From CBDFGQ01 sp965247295 (lineage in GTDB: Bacteria > Chloroflexota > Dehalococcoidia > Lucifugimonadales > JAGWBF01), in contig CBDFGQ010000008.1 of the NCBI GenBank assembly GCA_965247295.1, positions 558,001 through 622,000 on the forward strand: a DNA stretch of 64,000 bases, given 5' to 3'. The notes below the pieces were generated by a model. It did not search any database. It was not told the DNA's origin and saw only the letters and a list, made by a program, of their open reading frames with translations. Positions within the stretch are counted from its first letter, which is position 1; each line of letters begins with the position of its first letter. The position numbers and the translations under genes were made by a program. Shown one piece after another: positions 1 to 8,328 of this stretch.

Positions 1-353
1 ATGACGATGAACCGTGCTGGGACGAGCTTGAAAGGCCGACATCGCGCTCCTCGAGGGGCATGCACTCGTCCCACAGCTACCCCACATATCGGCGTCTGTT
101 GACTCCGTCCGGCGCCTCCGATGCCATCCCCACAATCGGCGCTGATTTGTCCGGGCCCGGGACTAAAGGCGGGCAGCTTGTCATCCTGAAACGCCGGCAG
201 CTTAGTGCCTGCAGATTCGTTCGCGGCGGAACTGGAGCCATCGCCGGCCAGGGTGTAAGCTGCGACTGTGGCAGTGGTGGCGACCGCTACGACCAGGCCC
301 AACCCCGTCAGGGAACAAACGTGTCCGGGTCTTCGTCTTGAATAGTGACTGCC
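1..353 (-). other. possible exported-protein remnant running off the window edge
   Basis: On the minus strand one frame stays open from a stop at 354-356 down to base 1. It reads a basic patch, a hydrophobic stretch typical of a signal peptide (TGLGLVVAVATTATVAAYTL) and then a Ser/Ala/Pro-rich segment. No ATG or GTG precedes the hydrophobic stretch; a TTG inside it is the only start. The second half looks non-coding. This is probably a decayed or partial secreted protein. Confidence 0.25.
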
Positions 354-395
354 CTAGATTGGAGCCCTCCCAAAAGGATTGTAGGGGTTAAGGCG

Positions 396-745
396 ATGTC
401 TGAAGTGAATAACAGAGCTACTCTGAGGGGTGAGAAAGCTAGCGCCTGGCAGCGTGTGGTGATGGGACTCGCGGGTCACTGCTATTACTAGGAGGCATTC
501 TTTTTGACACTGCGTGGGCGAACACCCCCGTGTACTGGGGCGGTTACTGGGAGGGCTGGCAGGGATTTAGCGGTTGGAGTGCGGTCTTGATTTTGGCAGC
601 GATCGGGTATGGCATTGCCACAGTCGTTCCCCCCAAGCGCCTACCCCGACGTGTACTCGTCGCCGCCGGGATACTGGTCATTTTGCTGTCAGCCGTTGGG
701 CTATCTTCCTTCTTCTTGGTGATGGCGGTTTGCGCTTGTGATTGA
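396..745 (+). pseudogene. small two- or three-helix membrane protein, frameshifted
   Basis: An ATG at 396 opens MSEVNNRATLRGEKASAWQ and runs to a stop at 489. The next frame continues at once with LLLLGGILFDTAWA, then a Trp/Gly-rich segment (VYWGGYWEGW) and two more hydrophobic segments, ending at 745. Restoring one base near 476 (ggt-tca-ctg) joins both parts into one protein of about 117 residues with three membrane segments. A GTG at 530 could start only the second half. I do not recognise the family. The frameshift may be real decay or an assembly error. Confidence 0.5.
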
Positions 746-1171
746 CGGGTAAGGATGCTTATACATCCGCCCAGGCGGCCCAGCTACCTTGCGGAGTACC
801 AGGTTATTGTTCCACAAGGAAATCGATATGGCCCACAAGCAAGGTATGGGGCTCGATTTCGCCTTTGCGCTTTTGCGTCGCTAGAATGCTTCTGGTTACG
901 TCGGAAGATGTGATACTACTGAATTACGCAAACATAGAGAGGGTGTTATCAACCGTAAAGCTCTTGCCCAACCGATCGGATCCACCATAGTTAAAGATTG
1001 AGACTATCATCTCAGTTATGACATAATCAGGATGCTCAAACTATAGCACCCTATGCTGAAGCCCCACGCCAATAATAAAATCCGCATCGATTGAACGAAC
1101 GAGAGAGGGGAATCCCATCGAATGCTGCATCTTCGCCATAATCTAACAGGATCATCTTACATAGGAGAGGA
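746..1171. other. no gene seen
   Basis: This stretch holds only short, low-quality frames. It is AT-rich from about 1010 to 1150, as expected for an intergenic or promoter region ahead of the Rieske gene. Confidence 0.5.
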
Positions 1172-1570
1172 TTGGACTCAAGCAAGGAAGGTATAATTAG
1201 AAGTCGCATGCCAGAAATTCATGATCAAGAACCCCATCCGCCACACATTGGCATAACAACTTACGTGACTGTCGCCCGACTCTCGGAAATACCTCCAGGC
1301 CAAATCCTGCGGGTTACGCCCACACGGCACGACCAACTCGTCCTTTGCAACGTGAACGGTGCCATCTACGCTGTTGTGGACGCCTGCAGCCATGATGGGG
1401 GCATGCTGGGGTTCGGCGAGCTGGACGGACAGCACCTGGTGTGCCCTCGGCATGGAGCCCTCTTCGACGTGGCCACCGGTGAGGCAGTCACGCCCCCCGC
1501 AAAGTTGCCGATACGGACTTATCCGGTGCGGGTCCTAGGCGATGAGGTCCAGGTGGGATTGGCGGAGTAG
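1172..1570 (+). CDS. Rieske [2Fe-2S] ferredoxin-like protein
   Basis: The protein is one small Rieske domain. The cluster ligands are visible as CSH (Cys72, His74) and CPRHG (Cys91, His94), in the usual two-loop arrangement. Stand-alone proteins like this carry electrons to ring-hydroxylating oxygenases or nitrite-reductase-type enzymes, but no such partner is nearby, so the redox partner is unknown. The TTG at 1172 follows an AGGAG by about 4 bases. An ATG at 1208 would remove 12 unconserved residues and is equally possible. There is no signal peptide, so it should be cytoplasmic. Confidence 0.85.
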   Translation: MDSSKEGIIRSRMPEIHDQEPHPPHIGITTYVTVARLSEIPPGQILRVTPTRHDQLVLCNVNGAIYAVVDACSHDGGMLGFGELDGQHLVCPRHGALFDVATGEAVTPPAKLPIRTYPVRVLGDEVQVGLAE

Positions 1571-1796
1571 CTACGATGGAACCGTACCCCTGATTCTACC
1601 TCCGCCCTGGCTACAGTGTACACCCCTCCCCATTTGGAGCGCCCTACTCCATGTATCCTCGTAGTTACCGGTACTTTCCGGACCTGGCTATTTGGCAAAT
1701 TCACCCCATGTACGGGGAGGCGTGCAAAGGATCAAGCCCAGTCCCACAAGATCCATTCTGAGCTGATTGAGAGAGCGCCGTGCCTTGGCTGTCTCG

Positions 1797-3174
1797 TTTA
1801 GCAGGCTGCTGAAGAAAGGGTTCTATGGTCGCGAAACGACCTGGTAATAGCTCATATCGTTGCTCGATGAGTGCTTTGGGAAGGTCTGAAGCCACTTTCC
1901 TGGGTTGCAGGAGTTCCCTTTTCGCCCCTGTCAGGGCGTTGAGGGCAGACTCCGTCCTTGGGAAGTCATGCTGCCTGCAGGACCGGAGCCTCCTGTAGCT
2001 GGGTCATGAGCAGCTTGGCCATCCGCACCAGGTTATACGCAGTGGCCACCAGGTAGCCTGCTAGTCCCGTCTTGTCCACCCCTCGATACCTGGTCTTCCG
2101 AAACCCACCGACCGTCTTCATCCACCCGAAGATCTCCTCCACCCGCTTTCGTATTCGCTGGCTCACCCGGTAGCCCGGATGCCGGGTTGTCCGCCCGTCG
2201 ATGGCGCTGCGCCGGCCACTGGTGTTCTGGGCCACGTGAGCCGTGACCCTTCGGTTGCGCATCGCTTCCACACAATCCCGCGTGTCGTAGTTCTTGTCCC
2301 CACCCAGGGTCCTGGGGTGGAAGCCCCGCTCCTTCGCCCCCTCCAGGAGCTTCGGGACCGCATCTCGCTCCGCCGTCCCGCTCGCCTCGCTCACCTGGAA
2401 GTCCGTCAGCAGCCCGTTCCGGTTCTCCATCAGGGCGTGGGCCATGAACACCAGCTTGGCTTCCTTCCCTTTGCCTTTCCGAAACAATCGGGCTTCCGGG
2501 TCCGTGGTGCTTTGGTGGGTCTTATTGCGCCGTTTCTCCCCGTGAAAGTCCACCGACGGGTTGCCGGGGTCCCCGTCGTCCGAGGCCGGCTCTCCCCCTT
2601 TGGACTTGAAACTTTTCAGACTGGCCGCCGCCTCAATCAGCGTCCCATCCACGGTGAAGTGCTCGTCCGAGAGTAAGCCGTGCCGGTCGGCCCCCACCAG
2701 GACCGTGGCAAACAGCTGTTGCCCCACTGCGTGCTCCAGCAGCCGCTGCCGGTTCTTGGTGAACACCGTCGGGTCAAAGCTGGACTCCAGGAGGTTCATA
2801 TCCAGGAACCAACGATACAGCATGTTGTAGTCCAACTCCTCGCAGAACGCCCGCTCGCTGCGCACGGAAAACAGGGCGATGAGCAGCGAGGCCTTGAGTA
2901 GGCGCTCCGGTGGGATGGAGGGCCGCCCTACCTCGGCATACATCCGGTCAAACTCGGAGGACAGCTCCCGGAGGGCCTCATCCGCCAGCGCCTTGATAGT
3001 CCGCAAGGGATGGTCCGGCGGCACCCGCCCGTCCATATCCACGAAGGTCAACATGGGGACCTGGGGCTCCTGGCATCCGCGCATTGGGGCACCTCCAAAG
3101 ATGGTCTGCCCCTATTTTATCCCAGAAGAGCCTCGGATACACCGTGAACAAGAGTTTTTCCGCAGCCTGCTAAA
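1797..3174 (-). mobile_element. IS5/IS1182-type insertion sequence, complete
   Basis: The ends are imperfect inverted repeats. The left end reads TTTAGCAGGCTGCTGAAGAA and the reverse complement of the right end reads TTTAGCAGGCTGCGGAAAAA. They bracket one transposase gene. No direct target repeat is evident outside them. The right end lies directly against the signal-peptide coding region of the TSP3-repeat protein, so the insertion has separated that gene from its own promoter or start. Confidence 0.85.
1966..3084 (-). CDS. DDE transposase of the IS5/IS1182 type
   Basis: The 372-residue protein starts with the N-terminal DUF772-like region (HPLRTIKALADEAL, GRPSIPPERLLKASLL) and carries a DDE catalytic core. 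The first Asp is in FTVDGTLIEA, the second in GGDKNYDTRD and the Glu in VEEIFGWMKTVGGFRKTRY. The length is normal and the frame is intact, so it may be active. It lies inside a single pair of terminal inverted repeats. Confidence 0.9.
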   Translation of the reverse strand: MRGCQEPQVPMLTFVDMDGRVPPDHPLRTIKALADEALRELSSEFDRMYAEVGRPSIPPERLLKASLLIALFSVRSERAFCEELDYNMLYRWFLDMNLLESSFDPTVFTKNRQRLLEHAVGQQLFATVLVGADRHGLLSDEHFTVDGTLIEAAASLKSFKSKGGEPASDDGDPGNPSVDFHGEKRRNKTHQSTTDPEARLFRKGKGKEAKLVFMAHALMENRNGLLTDFQVSEASGTAERDAVPKLLEGAKERGFHPRTLGGDKNYDTRDCVEAMRNRRVTAHVAQNTSGRRSAIDGRTTRHPGYRVSQRIRKRVEEIFGWMKTVGGFRKTRYRGVDKTGLAGYLVATAYNLVRMAKLLMTQLQEAPVLQAA

Positions 3175-3196
3175 ATTCCTACGGACAAAGCGAAGC

Positions 3197-4072
3197 GTGA
3201 TTGTACTGGGGACGTTGGCTCTTGCCCTAGTCGTATTCTTCACTTTCGGCTGGCGTCCTGCGGGGGCTGTGGTCGTCTACACCAGCGGGTCGCACGTAGA
3301 CACCTGGGATCCGATCTTCCCGGCTTCTGCAGACCCCAATTGGCCTACTACCGTATGCATAACGGTGCCGGCGGTCGGCCTGGGCGCCAACTGGGTAAAC
3401 CCGCACAAGGCATTCTCGTTTGGAACAGGCGCACACCCGTGGCAGAACCAGACCTGGACCGGATTCTCGGCCGATTGGATCAACGCGTTCAGTAATCCCG
3501 ATCCCAACGGACACCCTCTTGCCTCCCAGGGCCCGGGGGGACACAGCTGGACCAGGTACTCGACCCAAGTCTCCGGCACCGGCGAGTTCGTGCTCGACCT
3601 CCTCGCGGACAACTGCTCGTGGATCTTCCTGGACGGCACCCTCGTGGGCTTCCAGGCCTCTGACGTTGTTCCGCCCCCCGCGAGAACATACCCGGTGACC
3701 CTGTCCGGAAACCACACTCTTGAGTTCATCATCTTCGATGGCGGCGGTCTGGCCGGCGGCATGTACCGACTCGAGACCAACACCGGTACCACGTTCCCGG
3801 ACTCCGACGCCGATGGTCTGACCGACCCTGAAGAGACTCTTCACGGCACGGATCCGAATAACCCGGACACCGACGGCGATGGTGTTAGCGACGGTGACGA
3901 GGTCGCTGCGGGCAGCGACCCGACGGATCCGGCCTCTGTCCCCGTCCCCGCCGGTGACGATGACAGCGACGATGATTCTGACTCAGAGGACAGCGACGAC
4001 GACTCTGGCTCAGAGGACAGCGACGATGACTCTGGCTCAGAGGACGACGAGGATAGCGGCAGCGAGGACTAG
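3197..4072 (+). CDS. secreted protein with thrombospondin type-3 repeats and acidic Ser/Asp tail
   Basis: A hydrophobic signal sequence (VIVLGTLALALVVFFTFGW) is followed by a globular domain of about 170 residues rich in Trp, Gly and Asn. Two calcium-binding TSP3-like repeats follow (DSDADGLTDPEE, DTDGDGVSDGDE). The tail is almost only Asp, Ser and Glu, encoded by a 27-base tandem repeat. It is probably a Ca2+-binding surface or matrix protein. The GTG at 3197 is the first start outside the upstream IS. The same frame is open back into the IS, with an ATG near 3101, so a chimeric N-terminus carrying the charged KFLRTKR segment is possible. The native start may have been lost to the insertion. 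A strong terminator follows. Confidence 0.7.
   Translation: MIVLGTLALALVVFFTFGWRPAGAVVVYTSGSHVDTWDPIFPASADPNWPTTVCITVPAVGLGANWVNPHKAFSFGTGAHPWQNQTWTGFSADWINAFSNPDPNGHPLASQGPGGHSWTRYSTQVSGTGEFVLDLLADNCSWIFLDGTLVGFQASDVVPPPARTYPVTLSGNHTLEFIIFDGGGLAGGMYRLETNTGTTFPDSDADGLTDPEETLHGTDPNNPDTDGDGVSDGDEVAAGSDPTDPASVPVPAGDDDSDDDSDSEDSDDDSGSEDSDDDSGSEDDEDSGSED
3962..4042 (+). repeat. 27-base tandem repeat, three copies
   Basis: Three consecutive units begin at 3962, 3989 and 4016. Each encodes nine residues of the form DSDDDSxSE. Copies differ by one to three bases, so this acidic tail grew by in-frame slippage or duplication and its length may vary between strains. Confidence 0.9.
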
Positions 4073-4105
4073 GCCTTAGTCGCATCTAGCACAGGAAACT
4101 ACGAA

Positions 4106-4142
4106 GGGGCCCGGGCATCTAGCCTGGGCCCCTGGCTTTTTC
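4106..4142 (+). terminator. rho-independent terminator of the TSP3-repeat gene
   Basis: A GC-only stem (GGGGCCCGGG with CCTGGGCCCC) has a 7-base loop and is followed by CTGGCTTTTT. It lies 34 bases after the stop codon. Confidence 0.8.
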
Positions 4143-4249
4143 CGAGCCGATCCAACGGAGCCTGCTCACCCAAGAAGCGGTGCCCTGGGCTGGCGGGAAA
4201 GAACCCTGATAGGGTCGGAGGTGGCGATCGCGCTAGAACGTCTTGTGGA

Positions 4250-5029
4250 CTATTCCCGCGGGTTGAGCTCGAATGTTAGCGAAGAGGTAAGACTTATCAG
4301 TGTCCGTAGGAACACAAACAGGAACACAGTGGTCGCGGCCATTTCCAGGAACTCCTCGATGCTCTTGGAAAAATGCACAGCGTGACCCGGTGTTGTGGAG
4401 AAGAGGTCGGCGACGTGATCGAAGATGTCGTTGTCCATGCCCTCAATGAAGTCCATTGCCTCGGCTACAAAGAACAGCCCGATGGCCACCACAATGAGTC
4501 CTTTAAGACGGAGGGACGGAAGCTCCTTCATAAGAAAAACGATCAGAAACAGCCCCATCACTATAAGGAATGGTCCAAAAACCAGCTGCCAGGTGTAGCT
4601 TGGGAACACGTCGTACAGATCGCCCAGAAATCCGGCGGAACCCTCGCCTGAAGAATCGGTAACCAGCGCCTTGAATATGGAGCCGACCCGCTCATGAAAC
4701 TTGGTCCCATCGTCGATGCCCAGAAAGATAAACAGACCCGAGATCACGCCCCAGCCAACATAGGTTCTGGAAGCCGTTCCACGGGTCTGACCTCTGACCA
4801 CCATGGTGATCACCAGCAGGATGCCAGCGACGGCAAGCGCCTGGAAGCTGGAGAAGAAGTTGGCGACGCCGTCCTCGCGGGTGATGTTGAAAAGCCTGCG
4901 TGCTGCACCGATGGATACCCAGCCAGACTCGCTGATCAAAGCATCCAATAAAACGATGGCGACCTCTGCTATGAGGATCCCAGCAAATAGCCACCTGAAC
5001 AGCCGGTCACGATCTAGCCTGATCAGCAT
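4250..5029 (-). CDS. multi-pass membrane protein of unknown function
   Basis: The 259-residue protein has about six hydrophobic segments. Two motifs sit between them: FLGIDDGTKFHERVG near residue 105 and SIEEFLEMAA near residue 230. An Asp-x(4)-His-Glu pair plus a later Glu-Glu-x-Leu-Glu-Met recurs in a widespread uncharacterised bacterial membrane family, which hints at a metal- or lipid-linked site at the membrane face. This is inference from motif memory. It is transcribed alone, away from its right-hand neighbour. No clear ribosome-binding site precedes the ATG. Confidence 0.75.
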   Translation of the reverse strand: MLIRLDRDRLFRWLFAGILIAEVAIVLLDALISESGWVSIGAARRLFNITREDGVANFFSSFQALAVAGILLVITMVVRGQTRGTASRTYVGWGVISGLFIFLGIDDGTKFHERVGSIFKALVTDSSGEGSAGFLGDLYDVFPSYTWQLVFGPFLIVMGLFLIVFLMKELPSLRLKGLIVVAIGLFFVAEAMDFIEGMDNDIFDHVADLFSTTPGHAVHFSKSIEEFLEMAATTVFLFVFLRTLISLTSSLTFELNPRE

Positions 5030-5141
5030 AGGTTCGATTCTAGCATGTCAGACCGAGCCTCGCAGCGATGAAGTTTAGCGACTGTTCAAGCTTGTTCTTG
5101 AAACACCCTGGGCGGGAGCACTCACCTTGGCCCAAGGAAGA

Positions 5142-5177
5142 GAAAGGGCCCGCGCTTGCAGCCCGGGCCCTTTCTTT
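5142..5177 (+). terminator. terminator-like hairpin
   Basis: An 11-bp perfect stem (GAAAGGGCCCG with CGGGCCCTTTC) is followed by TTTA. It resembles the terminator at 4106. No intact plus-strand gene precedes it, so it may have served a lost gene. Confidence 0.55.
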
Positions 5178-5195
5178 AGATGACGTATTGCTGAC

Positions 5196-5406
5196 CTCCC
5201 AGGCTCCCTCCGCCGGTGGCGACGACGCCGACGATGACGAGGTCCTGCCGAATGGTGCTACTTTTAACGACCTGATCGAGGCCGCAGCGGTCGGGGCCAA
5301 GAACTACGGTGCCTTCGTGAGCGCTGTCGCAAAGCTCACTAACGAATGGAGGAAGGCCGGCCTGATCAGGGGCACGGAGAAGGGCAAGATCATGTCCTGT
5401 GCCTAG
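5196..5406 (+). pseudogene. C-terminal remnant of an extracellular protein
   Basis: The frame reads an acidic linker (GGDDADDDE) and then a compact domain with NYGAFVSAVAKLTNEWRKAG and KGKIMSCA. Domains of this shape (N-x-G-x-F/Y-V-S-x-V-A ... G-x-I/L-x-G-x-E-K-G) occur at the C-termini of exported proteins in Actinobacteria and Chloroflexota. The frame stays open back to an ATG at 5068, but that part crosses the terminator-like hairpin and has no coding character. I read it as the tail of a lost gene. Confidence 0.45.
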
Positions 5407-5889
5407 GCCAACTTTCCATAGCCACGCTACATCGTGAGTCACGAAGAGCAGAGCAAAGGGGACTGCGGACGATTCCCGGGCCCCTTCGTTGTGGGCCATT
5501 ATCGCTGACAGTCTACACTCTATGGTAATTGCATGGTACCGAGCTAAAAGAATTTCCCTGACAACCTCATCATTGGTCGCTTAAAAATTGAACACCATGG
5601 GCTAATTACATAAAAACCGCTACCACATCATTTGTAGCCGTTCATCTAGGCAGTCAGAATCTACACCAGCTTTGGACGCTCGGATACCTGGGTGGGATCC
5701 ATCTCCGCTCGAGAGGGTCAGCCTCTGGTAAAGCTCAGCCACGGAGACACGGCGACCCTTCTCGAGAGTGAGCTCTATAGCCCTCCGTATAGGACCTGTC
5801 TACTCGGCTTTGTCGAAAGGACGTTTACGGGGTGCTTTTCCTTGGGCAAGTGTGATTCTCCCACTTCCTATTTGGCTCTGTGTCCAGGT
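5407..5889. other. no gene seen
   Basis: Only shadow frames are present. A weak GC-rich inverted repeat near 5456-5500 resembles the nearby GGGCCC hairpins. Confidence 0.4.
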
Positions 5890-7098
5890 TTACGCCTCGA
5901 TGGACTGGGCTTGGGATGTACGCTGGTCGCGGAGTCCCTGGGACCTATGCTGGAGGTCGGCGGAAAGCTGGCTAAGCTTGGCGATGTTCACGCGGGCAGC
6001 GTCAATCCCCTCCTGCTTTAGCCTGTCCGCTTCGTTCATAGCTTCAATCAGGTCGTTGTGGGCCTGGGTGATCTTGTCTATGGCGATGATCGGGTTGTTG
6101 TAAAGGTCGCCAATGTCCTGGGTGTGCTGCTTGATAGACGCGGCGTTGGCGACTATCAGGTTCCCCAGGAACTCCCTTGTGCGCTGAGTGGCCTCCATGA
6201 CCCTCTTTTGGCGAGTTAAGGCCGACTGAATCGCCAGCCCGACCATTACCACGTTGCTGCCCAGGGCCAACGTTCTTTCCACTGACTGGCCCAGCCGGTT
6301 ATTGTTTTGGCGGGTCATCTCGATGCTGACGAAAAACTGGATATGCACCTCTTCCATGGTGCGCAGGTCCTGTACCCGCATGGACACATCGTGTAGCGCG
6401 TTGCGGACTCGTTCAACTTTGAGTGTATCGTCGGTCTGCTCTAAGAGCACGGTCAACTGCTGCATGACCAGCTCGCCCATATACGCGTTTTTCTGGATAG
6501 GGAGCTGCTGCTGCTCCACCTGCTCATACAGCTTCCTCAGCTCGATGTTGTCCTTGGCTATCATCTGGCGCCCTTCTCGAAGCTTAGTCTCGATCATGGT
6601 CACTTGCTTGGAGACAGGCTCATAACGTATGGCGATCTTTTCCAGGACCTTCAAAGGTGGGGTTAACCTGCCGATAAACGGTATGAACCTAAGGACCTTA
6701 CGCACGCCGCTTACCTCCTTCAGCTCATGGGGATTGATCTGGTTGAGGGCCACGCGCAAATCCATCAGATCCTTCGCAATGTCTCCGCTGGGACCTTCCT
6801 GACCCAGCATATCCCCCACGCGGTTCCTCAGGAGGTCTAACTCACCTCCGGCGGTCCTCTGCGCCTGGGTACCAAGGGTGGTAATGCTGTCGCTTAGCTC
6901 CAGCTCCCGGCTACCAGAGGCCTCTCCCAGGTCGCTAACCAGAGCTAAAGCTCGGCTTTTTAGACCCTGTACCTCCTCATCCGGTACCCCTTTGGGAGCC
7001 AGAGGTTCCTTGATCTCTACGGGGGCTAGTTCCTGGGCGCCTGCCGGGTTCGATGCTATATTTTCCTCTTCTTGTTCGGGTCGCTCTTCTGTAACCAT
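5890..7098 (-). CDS. telA: TelA-family toxic-anion-resistance protein
   Basis: The 402-residue protein is helical throughout and matches the TelA family along its length: LRFIPFIGR near residue 138, a long coiled-coil core, VERTLALGSNVVMVGLAIQSAL near residue 280 and TREFLGNLIVANAASIKQ after it. TelA proteins are linked to tellurite and cell-envelope-antibiotic tolerance, but their mechanism is not settled. It lies 74 bases downstream of a membrane-anchored coiled-coil protein on the same strand, a pairing like telA-xpaC elsewhere. The N-terminal 50 residues are acidic and disordered. Confidence 0.92.
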   Translation of the reverse strand: MVTEERPEQEEENIASNPAGAQELAPVEIKEPLAPKGVPDEEVQGLKSRALALVSDLGEASGSRELELSDSITTLGTQAQRTAGGELDLLRNRVGDMLGQEGPSGDIAKDLMDLRVALNQINPHELKEVSGVRKVLRFIPFIGRLTPPLKVLEKIAIRYEPVSKQVTMIETKLREGRQMIAKDNIELRKLYEQVEQQQLPIQKNAYMGELVMQQLTVLLEQTDDTLKVERVRNALHDVSMRVQDLRTMEEVHIQFFVSIEMTRQNNNRLGQSVERTLALGSNVVMVGLAIQSALTRQKRVMEATQRTREFLGNLIVANAASIKQHTQDIGDLYNNPIIAIDKITQAHNDLIEAMNEADRLKQEGIDAARVNIAKLSQLSADLQHRSQGLRDQRTSQAQSIEA

Positions 7099-7172
7099 GG
7101 TTCGGTACCTCCTTCGTGTTAGGTCGCTCTCGATGCCTCAGATTACCCATTTAGCGCAGTATCTCTACCTGT

Positions 7173-8099
7173 TCAGTAGCCTAATCTCTTCAATTCATCC
7201 TGGACCTCTTTCGCCTGGTTGATGGTCGACTGGAGCGCGTTGGTTACTGCGCTGACCCTGGCATCAACGTTGTCAGCTTTCAACGCGGCCAGCTCGATTC
7301 TCGTGCGGTGGAGGGATGCTTCGCAGCTATCAGACTGGTGCAGCAATCCGTCCACCCGCAGGCTCTGCTGCTGGACCAGACCCAGGCGCTCTTTGTGGGA
7401 AGCGACGGTGGCTTTCAGGATGCTTAGCCGCTCCGTCTGGGCATCATCTTTCTCCATGGCACCGATCTGGCTCTCAAGATCAGCAACCTCTGCCTCAAGT
7501 TTCCGATTGTTGGGTGAGTGAATCTCCCTCATCAGGTCAAGACAACCGGCGAGTACACCCAGGCCCTGGCGGTAGGTTTCTTCGGCCAGGGCAGGAATGT
7601 GGGCTACCGCCAGGGGATCCGTCTCCCTCCCCCGGTCAAGGACGGGCTGCATCTGCTCGTATTCGTAGACCAGCTCCTGTAAAGCTTTGAGTCCGTCGGC
7701 GGAGTTGACCCTGGAGAATCCGGTCTGGATACCATCTTTCAATCGCTGAAGATCCGTTTGCCCACGTTGGCCGGCCTCCTGGTCCTGGAGCTCCAACAGT
7801 TCCTGGGTCCTCCTCGCATACTCCCGGTCGAATTGAAGGTAGTATAGCCAGAAGAAAAAACCCACCGATGCGAACGCCGAGATGATGAGCAAGATGATAG
7901 CCACCAAATGAAAGCCCGAGGCCAGCATGATGATGAAAAACAGGACCGACAGGATTATTAAAACGACGGTTGCCGGATGCTTAAAAGCAGCTCGGCGTAC
8001 ATCCCTTTTAATGGACTCCTCGGATAAGCTTGCAATGGCGGAGTCGCGAAGATCGTTTCGACCCCTTCTCCTGGATCTTCTGTTGCCTCTCATGCTCAC
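7173..8099 (-). CDS. membrane-anchored coiled-coil protein, XpaC-like partner of TelA
   Basis: A very basic N-terminus (RGNRRSRRRGRND) precedes two adjacent membrane segments at about residues 45-90 (TVVLIILSVLFFIIMLASGF, then VAIILLIISAFASVGFFFWL). About 200 residues of predicted coiled coil follow in the cytoplasm. XpaC proteins next to telA have the same plan, but I see no clear sequence signature, so this is functional analogy. It is the first gene of the leftward TelA pair and diverges from the transglutaminase-like gene across a 229-base gap. Confidence 0.65.
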   Translation of the reverse strand: MSMRGNRRSRRRGRNDLRDSAIASLSEESIKRDVRRAAFKHPATVVLIILSVLFFIIMLASGFHLVAIILLIISAFASVGFFFWLYYLQFDREYARRTQELLELQDQEAGQRGQTDLQRLKDGIQTGFSRVNSADGLKALQELVYEYEQMQPVLDRGRETDPLAVAHIPALAEETYRQGLGVLAGCLDLMREIHSPNNRKLEAEVADLESQIGAMEKDDAQTERLSILKATVASHKERLGLVQQQSLRVDGLLHQSDSCEASLHRTRIELAALKADNVDARVSAVTNALQSTINQAKEVQDELKRLGY

Positions 8100-8161
8100 C
8101 TCAAACTAGAGCCTTTCGATGGTACGCTGAATTAAGCTATAATCCGTTAGGACCTTGATAC

Positions 8162-8191
8162 CATATAAAACTTCAGCCGTCCCGTTGTCAA
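8162..8191 (-). promoter_or_regulatory. candidate sigma70-type promoter for the TelA pair
   Basis: Reading leftward, TTGACA lies at 8191-8186 and TATATG at 8167-8162, with an 18-base spacer. It is about 60 bases upstream of the coiled-coil gene start. The call rests only on the consensus match. Confidence 0.35.
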
Positions 8192-8328
8192 ACTTATGGG
8201 AGCTTCTATTGGACTCTGTGCGATGCATCGAATCCGCCACCTACGCTGGTCCTCCGCCCTGCCTCTGTCGTCCAAGGTCCGATCCGCTACTGAAAAGGCA
8301 TCTCTGAACCAGGTGTAGCTCCGTTCAG

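Noticed and set aside
742..990. 82-residue frame after the small membrane protein
   Set aside because: TTG start inside the previous stop region, no ribosome-binding site and random composition.
2179..2676. Long frame opposite the IS5/IS1182-type transposase
   Set aside because: It is the antisense shadow of the transposase gene; Pro/Arg/Leu-rich as expected for complement of GC-rich coding DNA.
5020..5050. Possible tRNA end (GGTTCGATTC)
   Set aside because: Flanking five-base arms are not complementary and the region encodes the start of a membrane protein.
8120..8145. Rightward promoter with TATAAT at about 8139
   Set aside because: No acceptable -35 box at 16-18 bases; not strong enough to call.
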